Under the pieces are notes generated by a model. That model had not been told where the DNA came from, did no database searches, and saw nothing but the letters and a program-made list of their open reading frames with translations. DNA of 59,897 nucleotides from Martinezella miluonensis (GTDB lineage: Bacteria; Pseudomonadota; Alphaproteobacteria; Rhizobiales; Rhizobiaceae). The stretch is from the NCBI RefSeq assembly GCF_900094545.1, contig NZ_FMAH01000040.1, forward strand, positions 1 through 59,897, written 5' to 3'. Positions 14,268-24,789 of the stretch are shown here, one piece after another; within the stretch, counting starts at the first letter, position 1; the number at the start of each line of letters is the position of its first letter. Made by a program: the position numbers and the translations under genes.

Positions 14268-15293
14268 TCAAAGCGGCGAGAGGTTCTTGCTCTCCTCGAG
14301 GATCATGTCGTGCAGCAGTCTGGCGCTCGGCGGCATGGCTCGTTCGCGCGCGGTGATGAGGCTATAGGGCCTGACGTCGATATCGAAATCGATCGGCAGG
14401 ATGCTGGATTCGCCGGCATGTGACGACTGTCCGCAGATGAATTGCGCCATGTCGAGCGCTATCGGCGCGATCGCGTCCGTCTTGCAAACCACGGCGAGCG
14501 TCAGCAGCAGGGACGAGGTATTGACGACATTCTCCGGCAGAGACACGCCGGCTGCGAGGAATATGTCCTCCACCTTTCGTCTCAGCAACGTTCCGGGCGG
14601 CTGGAAGACCCAGTCATAGCCGGCCAGATCCAAGAGGCTGGCCACGCCTTTTTCGAGCAGCGGATGCCCGTTGCGGACAACGAGACAGGCCTTTTCCACA
14701 CCGATCTCGTGGGCGAGGAACAGACGCGGATCGAGGTCGTCGGGAATGCGGCTGATGATGAAATCGTGGCGGGCGGCCAGAAGCTCGCGTGCCAGGACGT
14801 TGCTGTTCTCTACCTCGATATTGATCTCGATGCCGGGATAGCTGCGCGTGACCCGCTGGATGGCCGGCACCACAAGGCTGATTGCCGGGGCAGTTACGGC
14901 CCCTAGGAAGACCGAGCCGCCCCTGCCGGTCCGCAAGGCGCCGAGTTCCCGACCTGCCTCCCGCAGCTCAAGCAGGATCTTACGCGCTCGCTTGGCCAAA
15001 GCGAGGCCGAAAGGGGTTAGCACCACGCCGCGGGCGACACGCTCGTAAAGTGGGCTTTTGACGATGGACTCCATTTCGGAAAGCATGCGTGAAGCCGCAG
15101 GTTGTGACATGTTCATGGACTCAGCGGCCGCCGAGATTTGGCCGTGATCCTCGATCGTGACGATCATGCGCAAGTGATTGAGTTTCAAACCGGCTTTTAG
15201 CAGCGTGTCGTCGCGAAAATTGTCGGAATGAATCTCGATGCCTTCGCTAAAATAATCGTTATATATTTTCTCCATGACGGCCAAATTTCCCAT
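14268..15293 (-). CDS. gbpR: LysR-family regulator GbpR of the chvE operon
   Basis: The 341-residue protein has a LysR helix-turn-helix (LKLNHLRMIVTIEDHGQISAAA, SMNMSQPAASRMLSEME, residues 36-77) and a full substrate-binding domain. It is divergent from chvE across 256 bp, as gbpR is in Agrobacterium, where GbpR activates chvE in response to sugars such as arabinose and galactose. The N-terminal extension of about 35 residues before the helix-turn-helix is unusual for LysR proteins; Met7 (15275) is an alternative start and would still leave most of it. The symbol rests on gene order as well as sequence. Confidence 0.85.
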   Translation of the reverse strand: MGNLAVMEKIYNDYFSEGIEIHSDNFRDDTLLKAGLKLNHLRMIVTIEDHGQISAAAESMNMSQPAASRMLSEMESIVKSPLYERVARGVVLTPFGLALAKRARKILLELREAGRELGALRTGRGGSVFLGAVTAPAISLVVPAIQRVTRSYPGIEINIEVENSNVLARELLAARHDFIISRIPDDLDPRLFLAHEIGVEKACLVVRNGHPLLEKGVASLLDLAGYDWVFQPPGTLLRRKVEDIFLAAGVSLPENVVNTSSLLLTLAVVCKTDAIAPIALDMAQFICGQSSHAGESSILPIDFDIDVRPYSLITARERAMPPSARLLHDMILEESKNLSPL

Positions 15294-15372
15294 TCGTCGG
15301 CAAAAAAGTACTATTTTTTCGCATTATATCAAAGATGGTATGTGTTTTGCCAGTTATTCTATTTGACAGTTA

Positions 15373-15384
15373 TACGAAATCGTA
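15373..15384. promoter_or_regulatory. Palindrome in the gbpR-chvE promoter region, possible GbpR site
   Basis: TACGA-AA-TCGTA (15373-15384) is a perfect short inverted repeat between the divergent genes, next to TTGACAG (15363-15369), which could be a -35 element. LysR proteins use T-N11-A palindromes in such positions. The rest of the 256-bp gap shows nothing else I can name. Confidence 0.4.
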
Positions 15385-15549
15385 CGAGTTTGCCGGTCGT
15401 GCGCTGGGTGCAGCTCATAAACCGTGAGAGCGTGGAGGAGACCTACTTCGTTTCTCACAATTTGAAGTAAACCATTCCTTCTACGGAACCTGCCGCAGTT
15501 TCGGGCGGGCGTTTTTTCGTCCGCCATATTATCAACAAGGGAGAGAGTA

Positions 15550-16614
15550 ATGAAATCCATTATCTCATTGATGGCCGGCGCTGCGTTCGGCGTCGCTACG
15601 CTGGTGGTACCTGCCTTCGCGGCGGATAAGGGCACGGTAGGCATCGCAATGCCGACCAAGGCTTCGGCTCGCTGGATCGACGACGGTAACAACATCGTGA
15701 AGCAGCTCCAGGCTGCCGGTTACGGCACCGACCTGCAATATGGCGACGACGACATTCCGAACCAGCTCTCGCAGATCGAAAACATGGTCACGAAGGGCGA
15801 CAAGGTTCTCGTCGTCGCGTCGATCGACGGCACCACGCTGTCCGACGTTCTGCAGAAGGCTCACGATGCCGGCATCAAGGTCATCGCTTACGACCGTCTG
15901 ATCCGCAACAGCGGCAACGTCGACTACTATGCAACGTTCGACAACTTCAAGGTCGGCGTCCTGCAGGCTGGTTCGATCGTCGACTCGCTCGGCCTCAAGG
16001 ACGGCAAGGGCCCGTTCAACATCGAGCTGTTCGGCGGCTCTCCGGACGACAACAACGCCTTCTTCTTCTATGACGGCGCAATGTCGGTCCTGAAGCCCTA
16101 CATCGACAGCGGCAAGCTGGTCGTAAAGTCCGGTCAGATGGGCATGGACAAGGTTGGCACGCTGCGTTGGGATCCGGCAACGGCCCAGGCTCGTATGGAC
16201 AACCTGTTGTCGGCTTACTACACCGACAGCCACGTCGATGCCGTTCTGTCTCCGTATGACGGTCTGTCGATCGGTATCCTTTCCTCGCTCAAGGGCGTCG
16301 GCTACGGCACCGGCGGCGTGAAGCTGCCAGTTGTTACCGGTCAGGACTCCGAAATCCCGTCAGTCAAGTCGATCATTGCTGGCGAACAGCACTCCACGAT
16401 CTTCAAGGACACCCGTGACCTCGCCAAGGTCACCGTCGGCATGGTCAACGCTCTGATGGAAGGCAAGACGCCTGAAGTCAACGACACGAAGACCTACGAC
16501 AACGGCGTCAAGGTTGTTCCGTCCTACCTGCTGACCCCGGTCGCAGTTGACAAGACCAACTACGAGAAGATCCTCGTCGAGGGCGGTTACTACAAGGCTG
16601 ACCAGCTGAAGTAA
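15550..16614 (+). CDS. chvE: ChvE periplasmic multiple sugar-binding protein
   Basis: The 354-residue protein has a signal peptide (MKSIISLMAGAAFGVATLVV...FA) and the ChvE-type mature start KGTVGIAMPTKASARWIDDG. It then has AYDRLIRNSGNVDYYATFDN and TGQDSEIPSVKSI. ChvE binds arabinose, galactose, glucuronate and other sugars; in Agrobacterium it also signals to VirA. GGGAGAGAG precedes the ATG. It heads the operon with gguA, gguB and gguC, and a hairpin after its stop probably keeps its mRNA at a higher level than the rest. No virA is present, so transport is the only role shown by context. Confidence 0.93.
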   Translation: MKSIISLMAGAAFGVATLVVPAFAADKGTVGIAMPTKASARWIDDGNNIVKQLQAAGYGTDLQYGDDDIPNQLSQIENMVTKGDKVLVVASIDGTTLSDVLQKAHDAGIKVIAYDRLIRNSGNVDYYATFDNFKVGVLQAGSIVDSLGLKDGKGPFNIELFGGSPDDNNAFFFYDGAMSVLKPYIDSGKLVVKSGQMGMDKVGTLRWDPATAQARMDNLLSAYYTDSHVDAVLSPYDGLSIGILSSLKGVGYGTGGVKLPVVTGQDSEIPSVKSIIAGEQHSTIFKDTRDLAKVTVGMVNALMEGKTPEVNDTKTYDNGVKVVPSYLLTPVAVDKTNYEKILVEGGYYKADQLK

Positions 16615-16633
16615 TCTTCCAACATAGTGGTCG

Positions 16634-16655
16634 GGGCTCGCTTCGATGCGAGCCC
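16634..16655 (+). promoter_or_regulatory. Hairpin between chvE and gguA
   Basis: GGGCTCGC (16634-16641) pairs with GCGAGCCC (16648-16655) around TTCGAT, 19 bp after the chvE stop. No strong T-run follows, so partial termination or 3'-end protection of chvE mRNA is more likely than a full stop. Confidence 0.6.
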
Positions 16656-16719
16656 TGGCTTTGATATTTAAGACGATCGCGCGGTCTGCTATGTTCGGTC
16701 GCGGCGTTGGATTTGGACT

Positions 16720-18258
16720 ATGGACGATACCATTCTCGAAATGCAGAACATCACTAAGTCGTTCCCCGGTGTGAACGCCTTGGAAAATGTCAATCTGAAG
16801 GTTCGTCAGGGCGAGATACATGCCTTGGTCGGCGAAAACGGGGCCGGCAAATCGACCCTGATGAAAGTGCTCTCAGGCGTCTATCCCGCCGGCACCTATG
16901 AAGGTGACATCCACTACGATGGCGCGGTCCGCCAGTTCAAGACGATCAGGGACTCCGAAGATATCGGCATCATCATCATCCACCAGGAGCTGGCACTCGT
17001 TCCGCTCCTGTCGATCGCCGAGAATATTTTCCTGGGTAATGAGGTCGTTGCCAATGGCATGATCAACTGGCAGGAAACCTTCACCCGCACCAAGCAGCTT
17101 CTTTCCAAGGTGGGTCTCAAGGAATCACCGAATACGCTGGTGACCGACATCGGCGTCGGCAAGCAGCAGCTCGTCGAGATTGCCAAGGCCCTGTCGAAGA
17201 GCGTCAAGCTGCTCATTCTCGACGAGCCGACGGCATCGCTCAACGAAAGCGATTCCGATGCGCTTCTCAACCTCCTCATGGAATTCCGCAACCAGGGCAT
17301 CACGTCGATCATCATCACGCACAAGCTCAACGAAGTGCGCAAGGTGGCCGACCAGATCACCGTGCTGCGCGACGGCATGACCGTGAAGACGCTGAACTGT
17401 CATCAGGAAGAGATCAGCGAAGATATCATCATTCGCAACATGGTCGGCCGCGAACTCGCCGACCGCTATCCGCCGCGCTCGGTTCCGATCGGCGAGACGA
17501 TCTTCGAAGTGAAGAAGTGGAACGCCTTCCACCAGCAGCATCGCGATCGCCAGGTTCTGCACGATATCAACGTCAATGTCCGCAAGGGCGAAGTCGTCGG
17601 CATCGCGGGCCTGATGGGCGCGGGCCGCACCGAATTCGCCATGAGCGTCTTTGGCAAGTCCTACGGCCACAAGGTCAGCGGCGAAGTCTTCGTCGATGGC
17701 AAGCTGGTCGATACCAGCACGGTGCGCAGGGCGATCGATGCCGGTCTTGCCTATGTGACGGAGGACCGCAAGCAGCTTGGTCTCGTGCTGTCGAATAGCA
17801 TCCTGCACAATACAACGCTCGCCAACCTGATGGGCGTTTCCAAGGCGACTGTTATCGACGACGTGCGGGAGCTGCAGGTGGCGACGAACTATCGCGCCAA
17901 GCTGCGCATCCGTTCGGCCGGCGTCTTCCAGGAGGCGGGCAACCTGTCCGGCGGCAACCAGCAGAAGGTGGTGCTGTCGAAGTGGCTGTTCTCCGATCCC
18001 GACGTTCTGATCCTCGATGAACCAACCCGAGGCATCGACGTCGGCGCCAAATACGAAATCTATTCCATCATCAACCAGCTTGCCGCCGACGGAAAGGGCG
18101 TTCTGATGATTTCATCGGAAATGCCCGAGCTTCTCGGCACTTGCGACCGCATCTACGTCATGAACGAAGGTCGCATCGTCGCCGAACTGCCAAAGGCAGA
18201 GGCGAGCCAGGAGAGCATCATGCGCGCTATTATGCGCTCAGGGGAGAAGCAACAATGA
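16720..18258 (+). CDS. gguA: Sugar ABC transporter ATPase GguA
   Basis: The 512-residue protein has two fused ABC domains, as in MglA, AraG and XylG of enterics. The first has Walker A GENGAGKST and Walker B LLILDEPTASL. The second has a degenerate Walker A (GIAGLMGAGRTEF), signature LSGGNQQKVVLSKWL and Walker B VLILDEPTRGID. A degenerate second site is normal for this class. It powers uptake of ChvE-bound sugars through GguB. Its stop overlaps the gguB start (ATGA at 18255-18258). The ribosome site before its ATG is weak. Confidence 0.93.
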   Translation: MDDTILEMQNITKSFPGVNALENVNLKVRQGEIHALVGENGAGKSTLMKVLSGVYPAGTYEGDIHYDGAVRQFKTIRDSEDIGIIIIHQELALVPLLSIAENIFLGNEVVANGMINWQETFTRTKQLLSKVGLKESPNTLVTDIGVGKQQLVEIAKALSKSVKLLILDEPTASLNESDSDALLNLLMEFRNQGITSIIITHKLNEVRKVADQITVLRDGMTVKTLNCHQEEISEDIIIRNMVGRELADRYPPRSVPIGETIFEVKKWNAFHQQHRDRQVLHDINVNVRKGEVVGIAGLMGAGRTEFAMSVFGKSYGHKVSGEVFVDGKLVDTSTVRRAIDAGLAYVTEDRKQLGLVLSNSILHNTTLANLMGVSKATVIDDVRELQVATNYRAKLRIRSAGVFQEAGNLSGGNQQKVVLSKWLFSDPDVLILDEPTRGIDVGAKYEIYSIINQLAADGKGVLMISSEMPELLGTCDRIYVMNEGRIVAELPKAEASQESIMRAIMRSGEKQQ

Positions 18259-19463
18259 GTTCGGCCAACCCAGCCACGGAAAGCAGCCACGTCGTTTCGA
18301 TCGGCGATCATATCCGCAACAATATTCGTGAATACGGCATGTTGATCGCGCTCGTCGTCATCATGCTTCTGTTCCAGTATCTTACGAACGGCGTTCTGTT
18401 CAGGCCGCAGAACCTGACCAACATCGTGTTGCAGAATTCGTTCATCGTCATCATGGCGCTTGGCATGCTGCTTGTCATTGTTGCCGGCCATATCGACCTG
18501 TCGGTCGGCTCCGTCGTCGGTTTCGTCGGTGCGGTTGCGGGCGTGCTGGTCGTGCAGATGCATATGAATCTCGCTGCCGCGACGGTCATTTGTCTTCTGA
18601 TGGGAGCCGCGGTCGGCGCCTGGCATGGATATTTCATCGCATATCACCGCATCCCCTCGTTCATCGTGACGCTGTCGGGCATGCTGGTTTTCCGCGGCTT
18701 GACCTATACGATCATCAACACGACCGGCAACGGCAGCAGCATCGGTCCGTTCCCGCCCGCGTTCCAGATCGTAGCGACCGGCTTTATTCCTGATTTCGTC
18801 GACATGGGCGGCATTCGCTCGACGTCGATCTTTCTGACCATCGTCATTCCGATCGTCATGTTCTTGCTTTCCTGGCGCCGCCGCAGCGTCAACGAGAAGC
18901 ATGGCATCGATGTCGAGCCGTTCAGCTTTTTCCTCGGCCAGAATCTCGTAGTTGCCGCTGCAACGATCTTCATCGGTTATCAGATTTCCTCCTACAGAGG
19001 CCTGCCGAACGTTCTGATCCTCATGCTGCTGCTGATCGCGCTCTATAGCTTCGCCACGCAGCGCACCACGATCGGCCGCCGCATCTACGCAATGGGTGGT
19101 AACGAAAAGGCGACGAAGCTCTCGGGCATCGATACCCGCCGCCTGACGTTCTACACCTTCATCAACATGGGCATCCTTGCCAGCATCGCCGGCATCATCA
19201 TCGCCACGCGCCTGAACTCGGCAACCGCCAAGGGCGGTGACGGTCTCGAGCTCGACGTCATCGCGGCCTGCTTCATCGGCGGTGCGTCTGCTTCCGGCGG
19301 CGTCGGCAAGGTGACGGGGGCTGTTATCGGCGCCCTGATCATGGGCGTGCTGAACCAGGGCATGTCGATCCTCGGATACCAGACCGACTCCCAGAAGATG
19401 ATCAAGGGTGCGGTCCTGCTCGCCGCCGTATTCATCGACGTCTACAACAAGAACAAGGGTTGA
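18255..19463 (+). CDS. gguB: Sugar ABC transporter permease GguB
   Basis: The 402-residue membrane protein carries the BPD_transp_2 signatures GMLLVIVAGHIDLSVGSVVG, RIPSFIVTLSGMLVFRGLTY, AMGGNEKATKLSGID and FIGGASASGGVGKVTGAVIG. A longer frame from 18141 overlaps gguA, but the ATG at 18255, coupled by ATGA and preceded by GGGGAGAAG, is clearly right. It forms the inner-membrane channel with GguA for sugars delivered by ChvE. Confidence 0.93.
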   Translation: MSSANPATESSHVVSIGDHIRNNIREYGMLIALVVIMLLFQYLTNGVLFRPQNLTNIVLQNSFIVIMALGMLLVIVAGHIDLSVGSVVGFVGAVAGVLVVQMHMNLAAATVICLLMGAAVGAWHGYFIAYHRIPSFIVTLSGMLVFRGLTYTIINTTGNGSSIGPFPPAFQIVATGFIPDFVDMGGIRSTSIFLTIVIPIVMFLLSWRRRSVNEKHGIDVEPFSFFLGQNLVVAAATIFIGYQISSYRGLPNVLILMLLLIALYSFATQRTTIGRRIYAMGGNEKATKLSGIDTRRLTFYTFINMGILASIAGIIIATRLNSATAKGGDGLELDVIAACFIGGASASGGVGKVTGAVIGALIMGVLNQGMSILGYQTDSQKMIKGAVLLAAVFIDVYNKNKG

Positions 19464-19480
19464 TCGCTTAGCGATCAACC
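19458..19480 (+). promoter_or_regulatory. Hairpin embracing the gguB stop codon
   Basis: GGTTGATCGC (19458-19467) pairs perfectly with GCGATCAACC (19471-19480) around TTA. The gguB stop TGA lies inside the left arm. CTTTTAAAA follows 4 bp later, so it may act as a leaky terminator before gguC. Confidence 0.6.
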
Positions 19481-19581
19481 GAGGCTTTTAAAACCAAATC
19501 CATGACAGAGTCCGGCTCTCGCTGAGAACCGGAAACGGTAAACTGCATCCGATCTCTGTCTATTCGGAAAGGATGAAAGAC

Positions 19582-20580
19582 ATGCTCATCTCGCAGATCA
19601 AAGGTTCGAACGGCGAGATCGTCGTTGCGGTGCGCAACGGGCCAGGCGAAACCGCCAGGGCCGTCGTCAATGGCGGCAGCGTCTACAAGCTTGCGATGGA
19701 GGCTACCGACAGCTGCAAGTCGCTTGCATCGGTCATCGAGGCGCACGGCCTCGGCGAGGCGATCGATCTTGAAAAGGTCTATGCCGAAGGCCGCTTCCTG
19801 CCGCCGATCACGCATCCGGACGCTGCCCACCTGCATCTGACGGGCACCGGCCTCACGCATCTCGGCTCGGCTGCCACGCGTGATTCCATGCACAAGAAGA
19901 CGACGGAAGCGGCCGAAGAAACGCTGACCGACTCCATGAAGATGTTCAAAATGGGCATCGAGGGTGGCAAGCCGAAGGCGGGCGAGAAGGGTGTTCAGCC
20001 CGAATGGTTCTACAAGGGCAACGGCTATGGCGCAGCGGCCCCGGGCGCAGCGCTCGTGTCTCCGTCCTTCGCGCTCGACGGCGGCGAAGAGCCTGAAATG
20101 GCCGGCATCTATGTCATCGCCAAGGACGGCTCGCCGTTCCGCATCGGCTTTGCGCTGTCGAACGAATTTTCCGATCACGTCACCGAACGGATCAACTATC
20201 TCTACCTCGCCCATTCCAAGCTGCGCCCTGCAAGCTTCGGTCCGGAAATCCGCATCGGCGCAGCGCCTGAGGATATCCGCGGCTCGTCCCGCATCAAGCG
20301 CGGCGACAAGGTGATCTTCGAAAAGCCGTTCCTGTCGGGAGAGGCGAACATGTCGCATACCTTCGCCAATCTCGAATATCACCACTTCAAGTACGGCCTG
20401 TTCCGCACCCCCGGCGATGTGCATGTGCACATGTTCGGTACGGCGACGCTCTCCTTCGCCGAGGGCATCAAGCCGGAAGCGGGCGATGTCTTTGAAATCG
20501 AAGTTGCCGAATTCGGCCTGCCGCTGCGCAATCCGCTGGCAGTTGCCGCCGAAGAGAATGTGGCTGTTCGCCAGCTGTAA
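19582..20580 (+). CDS. gguC: GguC, FAH-superfamily protein, probably 2-keto-3-deoxy-pentonate dehydratase
   Basis: The 332-residue protein belongs to the fumarylacetoacetate hydrolase superfamily: EPEMAGIYVIA, IGFALSNEFSDHVTE and RIKRGDKVIFEK are visible. Caulobacter XylX, a 2-keto-3-deoxy-D-xylonate dehydratase, is of the same group. Here the gene sits directly before a ketoglutarate-semialdehyde-type dehydrogenase and a pentonate-type dehydratase, so the product probably dehydrates 2-keto-3-deoxy-arabonate (or xylonate) to 2-oxoglutarate semialdehyde. AGGA eight bases before 19582 favours that ATG over the one at 19573, which touches the ribosome site. The activity is inferred. Confidence 0.82.
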   Translation: MLISQIKGSNGEIVVAVRNGPGETARAVVNGGSVYKLAMEATDSCKSLASVIEAHGLGEAIDLEKVYAEGRFLPPITHPDAAHLHLTGTGLTHLGSAATRDSMHKKTTEAAEETLTDSMKMFKMGIEGGKPKAGEKGVQPEWFYKGNGYGAAAPGAALVSPSFALDGGEEPEMAGIYVIAKDGSPFRIGFALSNEFSDHVTERINYLYLAHSKLRPASFGPEIRIGAAPEDIRGSSRIKRGDKVIFEKPFLSGEANMSHTFANLEYHHFKYGLFRTPGDVHVHMFGTATLSFAEGIKPEAGDVFEIEVAEFGLPLRNPLAVAAEENVAVRQL

Positions 20581-20644
20581 TTCGTCGAGCCCGGCTGTAG
20601 GCTCGGCCGGGCATCTTCAATACGAACCAGGAAGGCATGACGCC

Positions 20645-22078
20645 ATGACCATTCATCAGAATTTGATCGCCGGCGAGTGGACCGGGACGACCGGCGCCGA
20701 AAACATCAATCCATCGGATACGAACGAAGTTGTCGGCCTTTATGCCAGCGCCAGCGTGCAGGATGTCACTGACGCGATCGCGGCCGCGAAGGCCGCCTTT
20801 CCAGCCTGGTCGCGTTCCGGCATTCTGGAGCGTCACACAATCCTGAAGAAGGCCGGCGAGGAGATCCTGGCACGCAAGGAGGAGCTCGGTGCGCTGTTGG
20901 CCCGTGAAGAGGGCAAGACGCTTCCTGAAGCGATCGGCGAGACGATCCGTGCCGCGCAGATCTTCGAATTTTTCGCCGGCGAGGCGCTGCGCCTTTCAGG
21001 CGAGGTATTACCCTCCGTGCGCCCGAACATCGGTGTCGAGATCACCCGCGAGCCGCTCGGTGTCATCGGCATCATCACGCCATGGAACTTCCCGATCGCC
21101 ATTCCGGCCTGGAAGATCGCGCCGGCGCTTTGCTACGGCAACACCATCGTCTTCAAGCCGGCCGATCTCGTGCCCGGCTGCTCGTGGGCGATCGTCGATA
21201 TCCTGCACCGCGCCGGCCTGCCGAAGGGGGTCATGAACCTCGTCATGGGCAAGGGCTCGGTCGTTGGCCAGGCGATGCTCGACAGCCCGGTTCTTTCGGG
21301 CATCACCTTCACCGGCTCGGTCGGCACCGGCAAGCGCGTGGCGCTGTCCTCCGTCGAGCATGGCCGCAAGTATCAGCTCGAAATGGGCGGCAAGAATCCG
21401 ATGGTCGTGCTTGACGATGCTGACCTGACGGTTGCCGTCGAGGCGGCTGCCAATTCCGCCTTCTTCTCGACCGGTCAGCGCTGCACGGCCTCGTCGCGGC
21501 TCATCGTCACCGAGGGCATTCACGACAAGTTTGTGGCGGCGCTGACGGAGAAGCTGAAGACGTTGAACGTCGACAACGCCTTGAAGTCCGGCACCCATAT
21601 CGGCCCGGTCGTCGACGCCAAGCAGCTGAAGACGGACACCGACTACATCGAGATCGGCCGGCAGGAAGGCGCAAAGCTTGCCTTTGGCGGTGAGCTCGTC
21701 AGCCGCGACACGCCCGGCTTCTATCTGCAGCCGACGCTGTTCACAGAGGCGACCAACCAGATGCGCATCAGCCGCGAAGAGATCTTCGGGCCGGTTGCTT
21801 CGGTCATTCGCGTTAGGGATTACGACGAGGCGCTGGCTGTCGCCAACGATACGCCGTTCGGCCTGTCCTCCGGCATTGCCACGACCAGTTTGAAGCATGC
21901 GACCCATTTCAAGCGCAATGCGGAAGCGGGCATGGTGATGGTCAACCTGCCGACGGCCGGTGTCGACTTCCACGTGCCGTTCGGCGGCCGCAAGGGCTCG
22001 TCCTTCGGTCCGCGCGAGCAGGGCAAATATGCCGCCGAGTTCTTCACCACCGTCAAGACCGCCTACACGCTGGCCTAA
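20645..22078 (+). CDS. NAD(P)-dependent aldehyde dehydrogenase, probably 2-oxoglutarate semialdehyde dehydrogenase
   Basis: The 477-residue protein has ITPWNFPIAIPAWKIAPAL, LEMGGKNPMVVLDDADL with the catalytic Glu, and STGQRCTASSRLIV with the catalytic Cys. Active-site sequences of this kind belong to the group with 2,5-dioxopentanoate dehydrogenases. It would make 2-oxoglutarate from the GguC product, closing the non-phosphorylative pentose route. Position between gguC and the IlvD/Edd gene supports that. Succinate-semialdehyde activity is the main alternative. A longer frame from 20417 runs inside gguC and is rejected. Confidence 0.85.
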   Translation: MTIHQNLIAGEWTGTTGAENINPSDTNEVVGLYASASVQDVTDAIAAAKAAFPAWSRSGILERHTILKKAGEEILARKEELGALLAREEGKTLPEAIGETIRAAQIFEFFAGEALRLSGEVLPSVRPNIGVEITREPLGVIGIITPWNFPIAIPAWKIAPALCYGNTIVFKPADLVPGCSWAIVDILHRAGLPKGVMNLVMGKGSVVGQAMLDSPVLSGITFTGSVGTGKRVALSSVEHGRKYQLEMGGKNPMVVLDDADLTVAVEAAANSAFFSTGQRCTASSRLIVTEGIHDKFVAALTEKLKTLNVDNALKSGTHIGPVVDAKQLKTDTDYIEIGRQEGAKLAFGGELVSRDTPGFYLQPTLFTEATNQMRISREEIFGPVASVIRVRDYDEALAVANDTPFGLSSGIATTSLKHATHFKRNAEAGMVMVNLPTAGVDFHVPFGGRKGSSFGPREQGKYAAEFFTTVKTAYTLA

Positions 22079-22141
22079 CCATCGAATTCAAAGCCCGGGC
22101 GCGAACGAGGCGGCCCGGGTGACACAAAAGGTACCGAGACT

Positions 22142-23887
<1,746 letters not shown>

Positions 23888-23905
23888 GATTGGTGTTTTG
23901 AATTG

Positions 23906-23935
23906 AAAAGGGCGGGGCGAAAGCTCCGCCCTTTT
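23906..23935 (+). terminator. Intrinsic terminator of the chvE operon
   Basis: AAAAGGGCGGGGC (23906-23918) pairs with GCTCCGCCCTTTT (23923-23935) around GAAA with one G-T pair. A T-run on the plus strand and an A-run at the base make it usable from both sides. Confidence 0.9.
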
Positions 23936-23946
23936 CATATGAGCTG

Positions 23947-24777
23947 TTAGCTCTGACTTTGACTTTGACTCTGCCCCTGTCCCTGGCTTGCCACCGACAC
24001 CTTCACGGTAAGGGTTTCACCAGGTGTGCCGACCCGCATGCCGGAAACGGGGCAGGCGTCGCGATAGCACAGGCCTGTCGCGATACGGACATAGCGGGCA
24101 TCGGGACAGACATCGTTGGCAGGATCGAAGCCGACCCATCCGAGGCCGGGAATATGCGCTTCCGCCCAGGCGTGGGTGGCTGCCTGCTCATTCTTGCCTT
24201 CCATCATCAGATAGCCGGAGATGTAGCGCGCCGGGATCTGGAGTGCGCGGGCACCGGCGATGAAGATATGGGCGTGGTCCTGACAGACGCCGCTTTTTGC
24301 CTCCAGAGCCTGTTCGGCGGTCGTTTCCGTGTCGCTGGTGCCGGGCTTGTATTCCACAGACTTATGGATTGCGGTCATCAGCGCGTGCATTCTGGCAAGG
24401 TCGCTGTCGCCCGAAAGCCCGCGCGTCAACTCCTTCGTCAGCTTTCCAGCCTTGGTGCGCGGCGATTCCCTGAGGAAGAGCCAGAGCGGGGTGAAGCCGA
24501 CATGCTGCCCTACGACACCATTAAGATCCTGCGTTTCGACTTCGCCTGTCGCGACGATCCTGGTCGCTTCCTGCTGCCCGTCGAGCGAGACGAGGGTAAC
24601 GCGATTGCCGAACTGATCGTCATACTCCACTTCTGGACTGGCGCCCTCAACGGATAGTTTCCAGTTCGAGACCGTTTGCCCGATGCCCGTCAGCGGCGTC
24701 AAACGCAAGCGCTGCAAGGAAAATTGCGTCGGTTCGTGGTAGCGATATTCCGTAATATGGCTGATCGTCAGTTTCAT
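23947..24777 (-). CDS. Transglutaminase-like cysteine peptidase-fold protein
   Basis: The 276-residue protein has an N-terminal beta domain (MKLTISHITEYRYHEPTQFS) and a transglutaminase core. The catalytic triad is visible as Cys in SGVCQDHAHIFI, His in ATHAWAEAHIPGLGW and Asp in GFDPANDVC. The last residues are a glutamine/serine repeat (GQGQSQSQSQS). It is third of a minus-strand trio with an alpha-E protein and a circularly permuted ATP-grasp protein. Comparative work has proposed that such trios make or break peptide or isopeptide bonds; no substrate is known. Confidence 0.85.
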   Translation of the reverse strand: MKLTISHITEYRYHEPTQFSLQRLRLTPLTGIGQTVSNWKLSVEGASPEVEYDDQFGNRVTLVSLDGQQEATRIVATGEVETQDLNGVVGQHVGFTPLWLFLRESPRTKAGKLTKELTRGLSGDSDLARMHALMTAIHKSVEYKPGTSDTETTAEQALEAKSGVCQDHAHIFIAGARALQIPARYISGYLMMEGKNEQAATHAWAEAHIPGLGWVGFDPANDVCPDARYVRIATGLCYRDACPVSGMRVGTPGETLTVKVSVASQGQGQSQSQSQS

Positions 24778-24789
24778 AATGTCGCCCGC

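Noticed and set aside
18153..19478. Minus-strand frame of 441 codons opposite gguB
   Set aside because: Antisense shadow of a membrane protein gene; composition (His, Asp, Arg) is typical of shadows of hydrophobic genes.
20417..20644. Upstream extension of the aldehyde dehydrogenase frame
   Set aside because: Runs within gguC in another frame; the family N-terminus MTIHQNLIAGEW starts at 20645.
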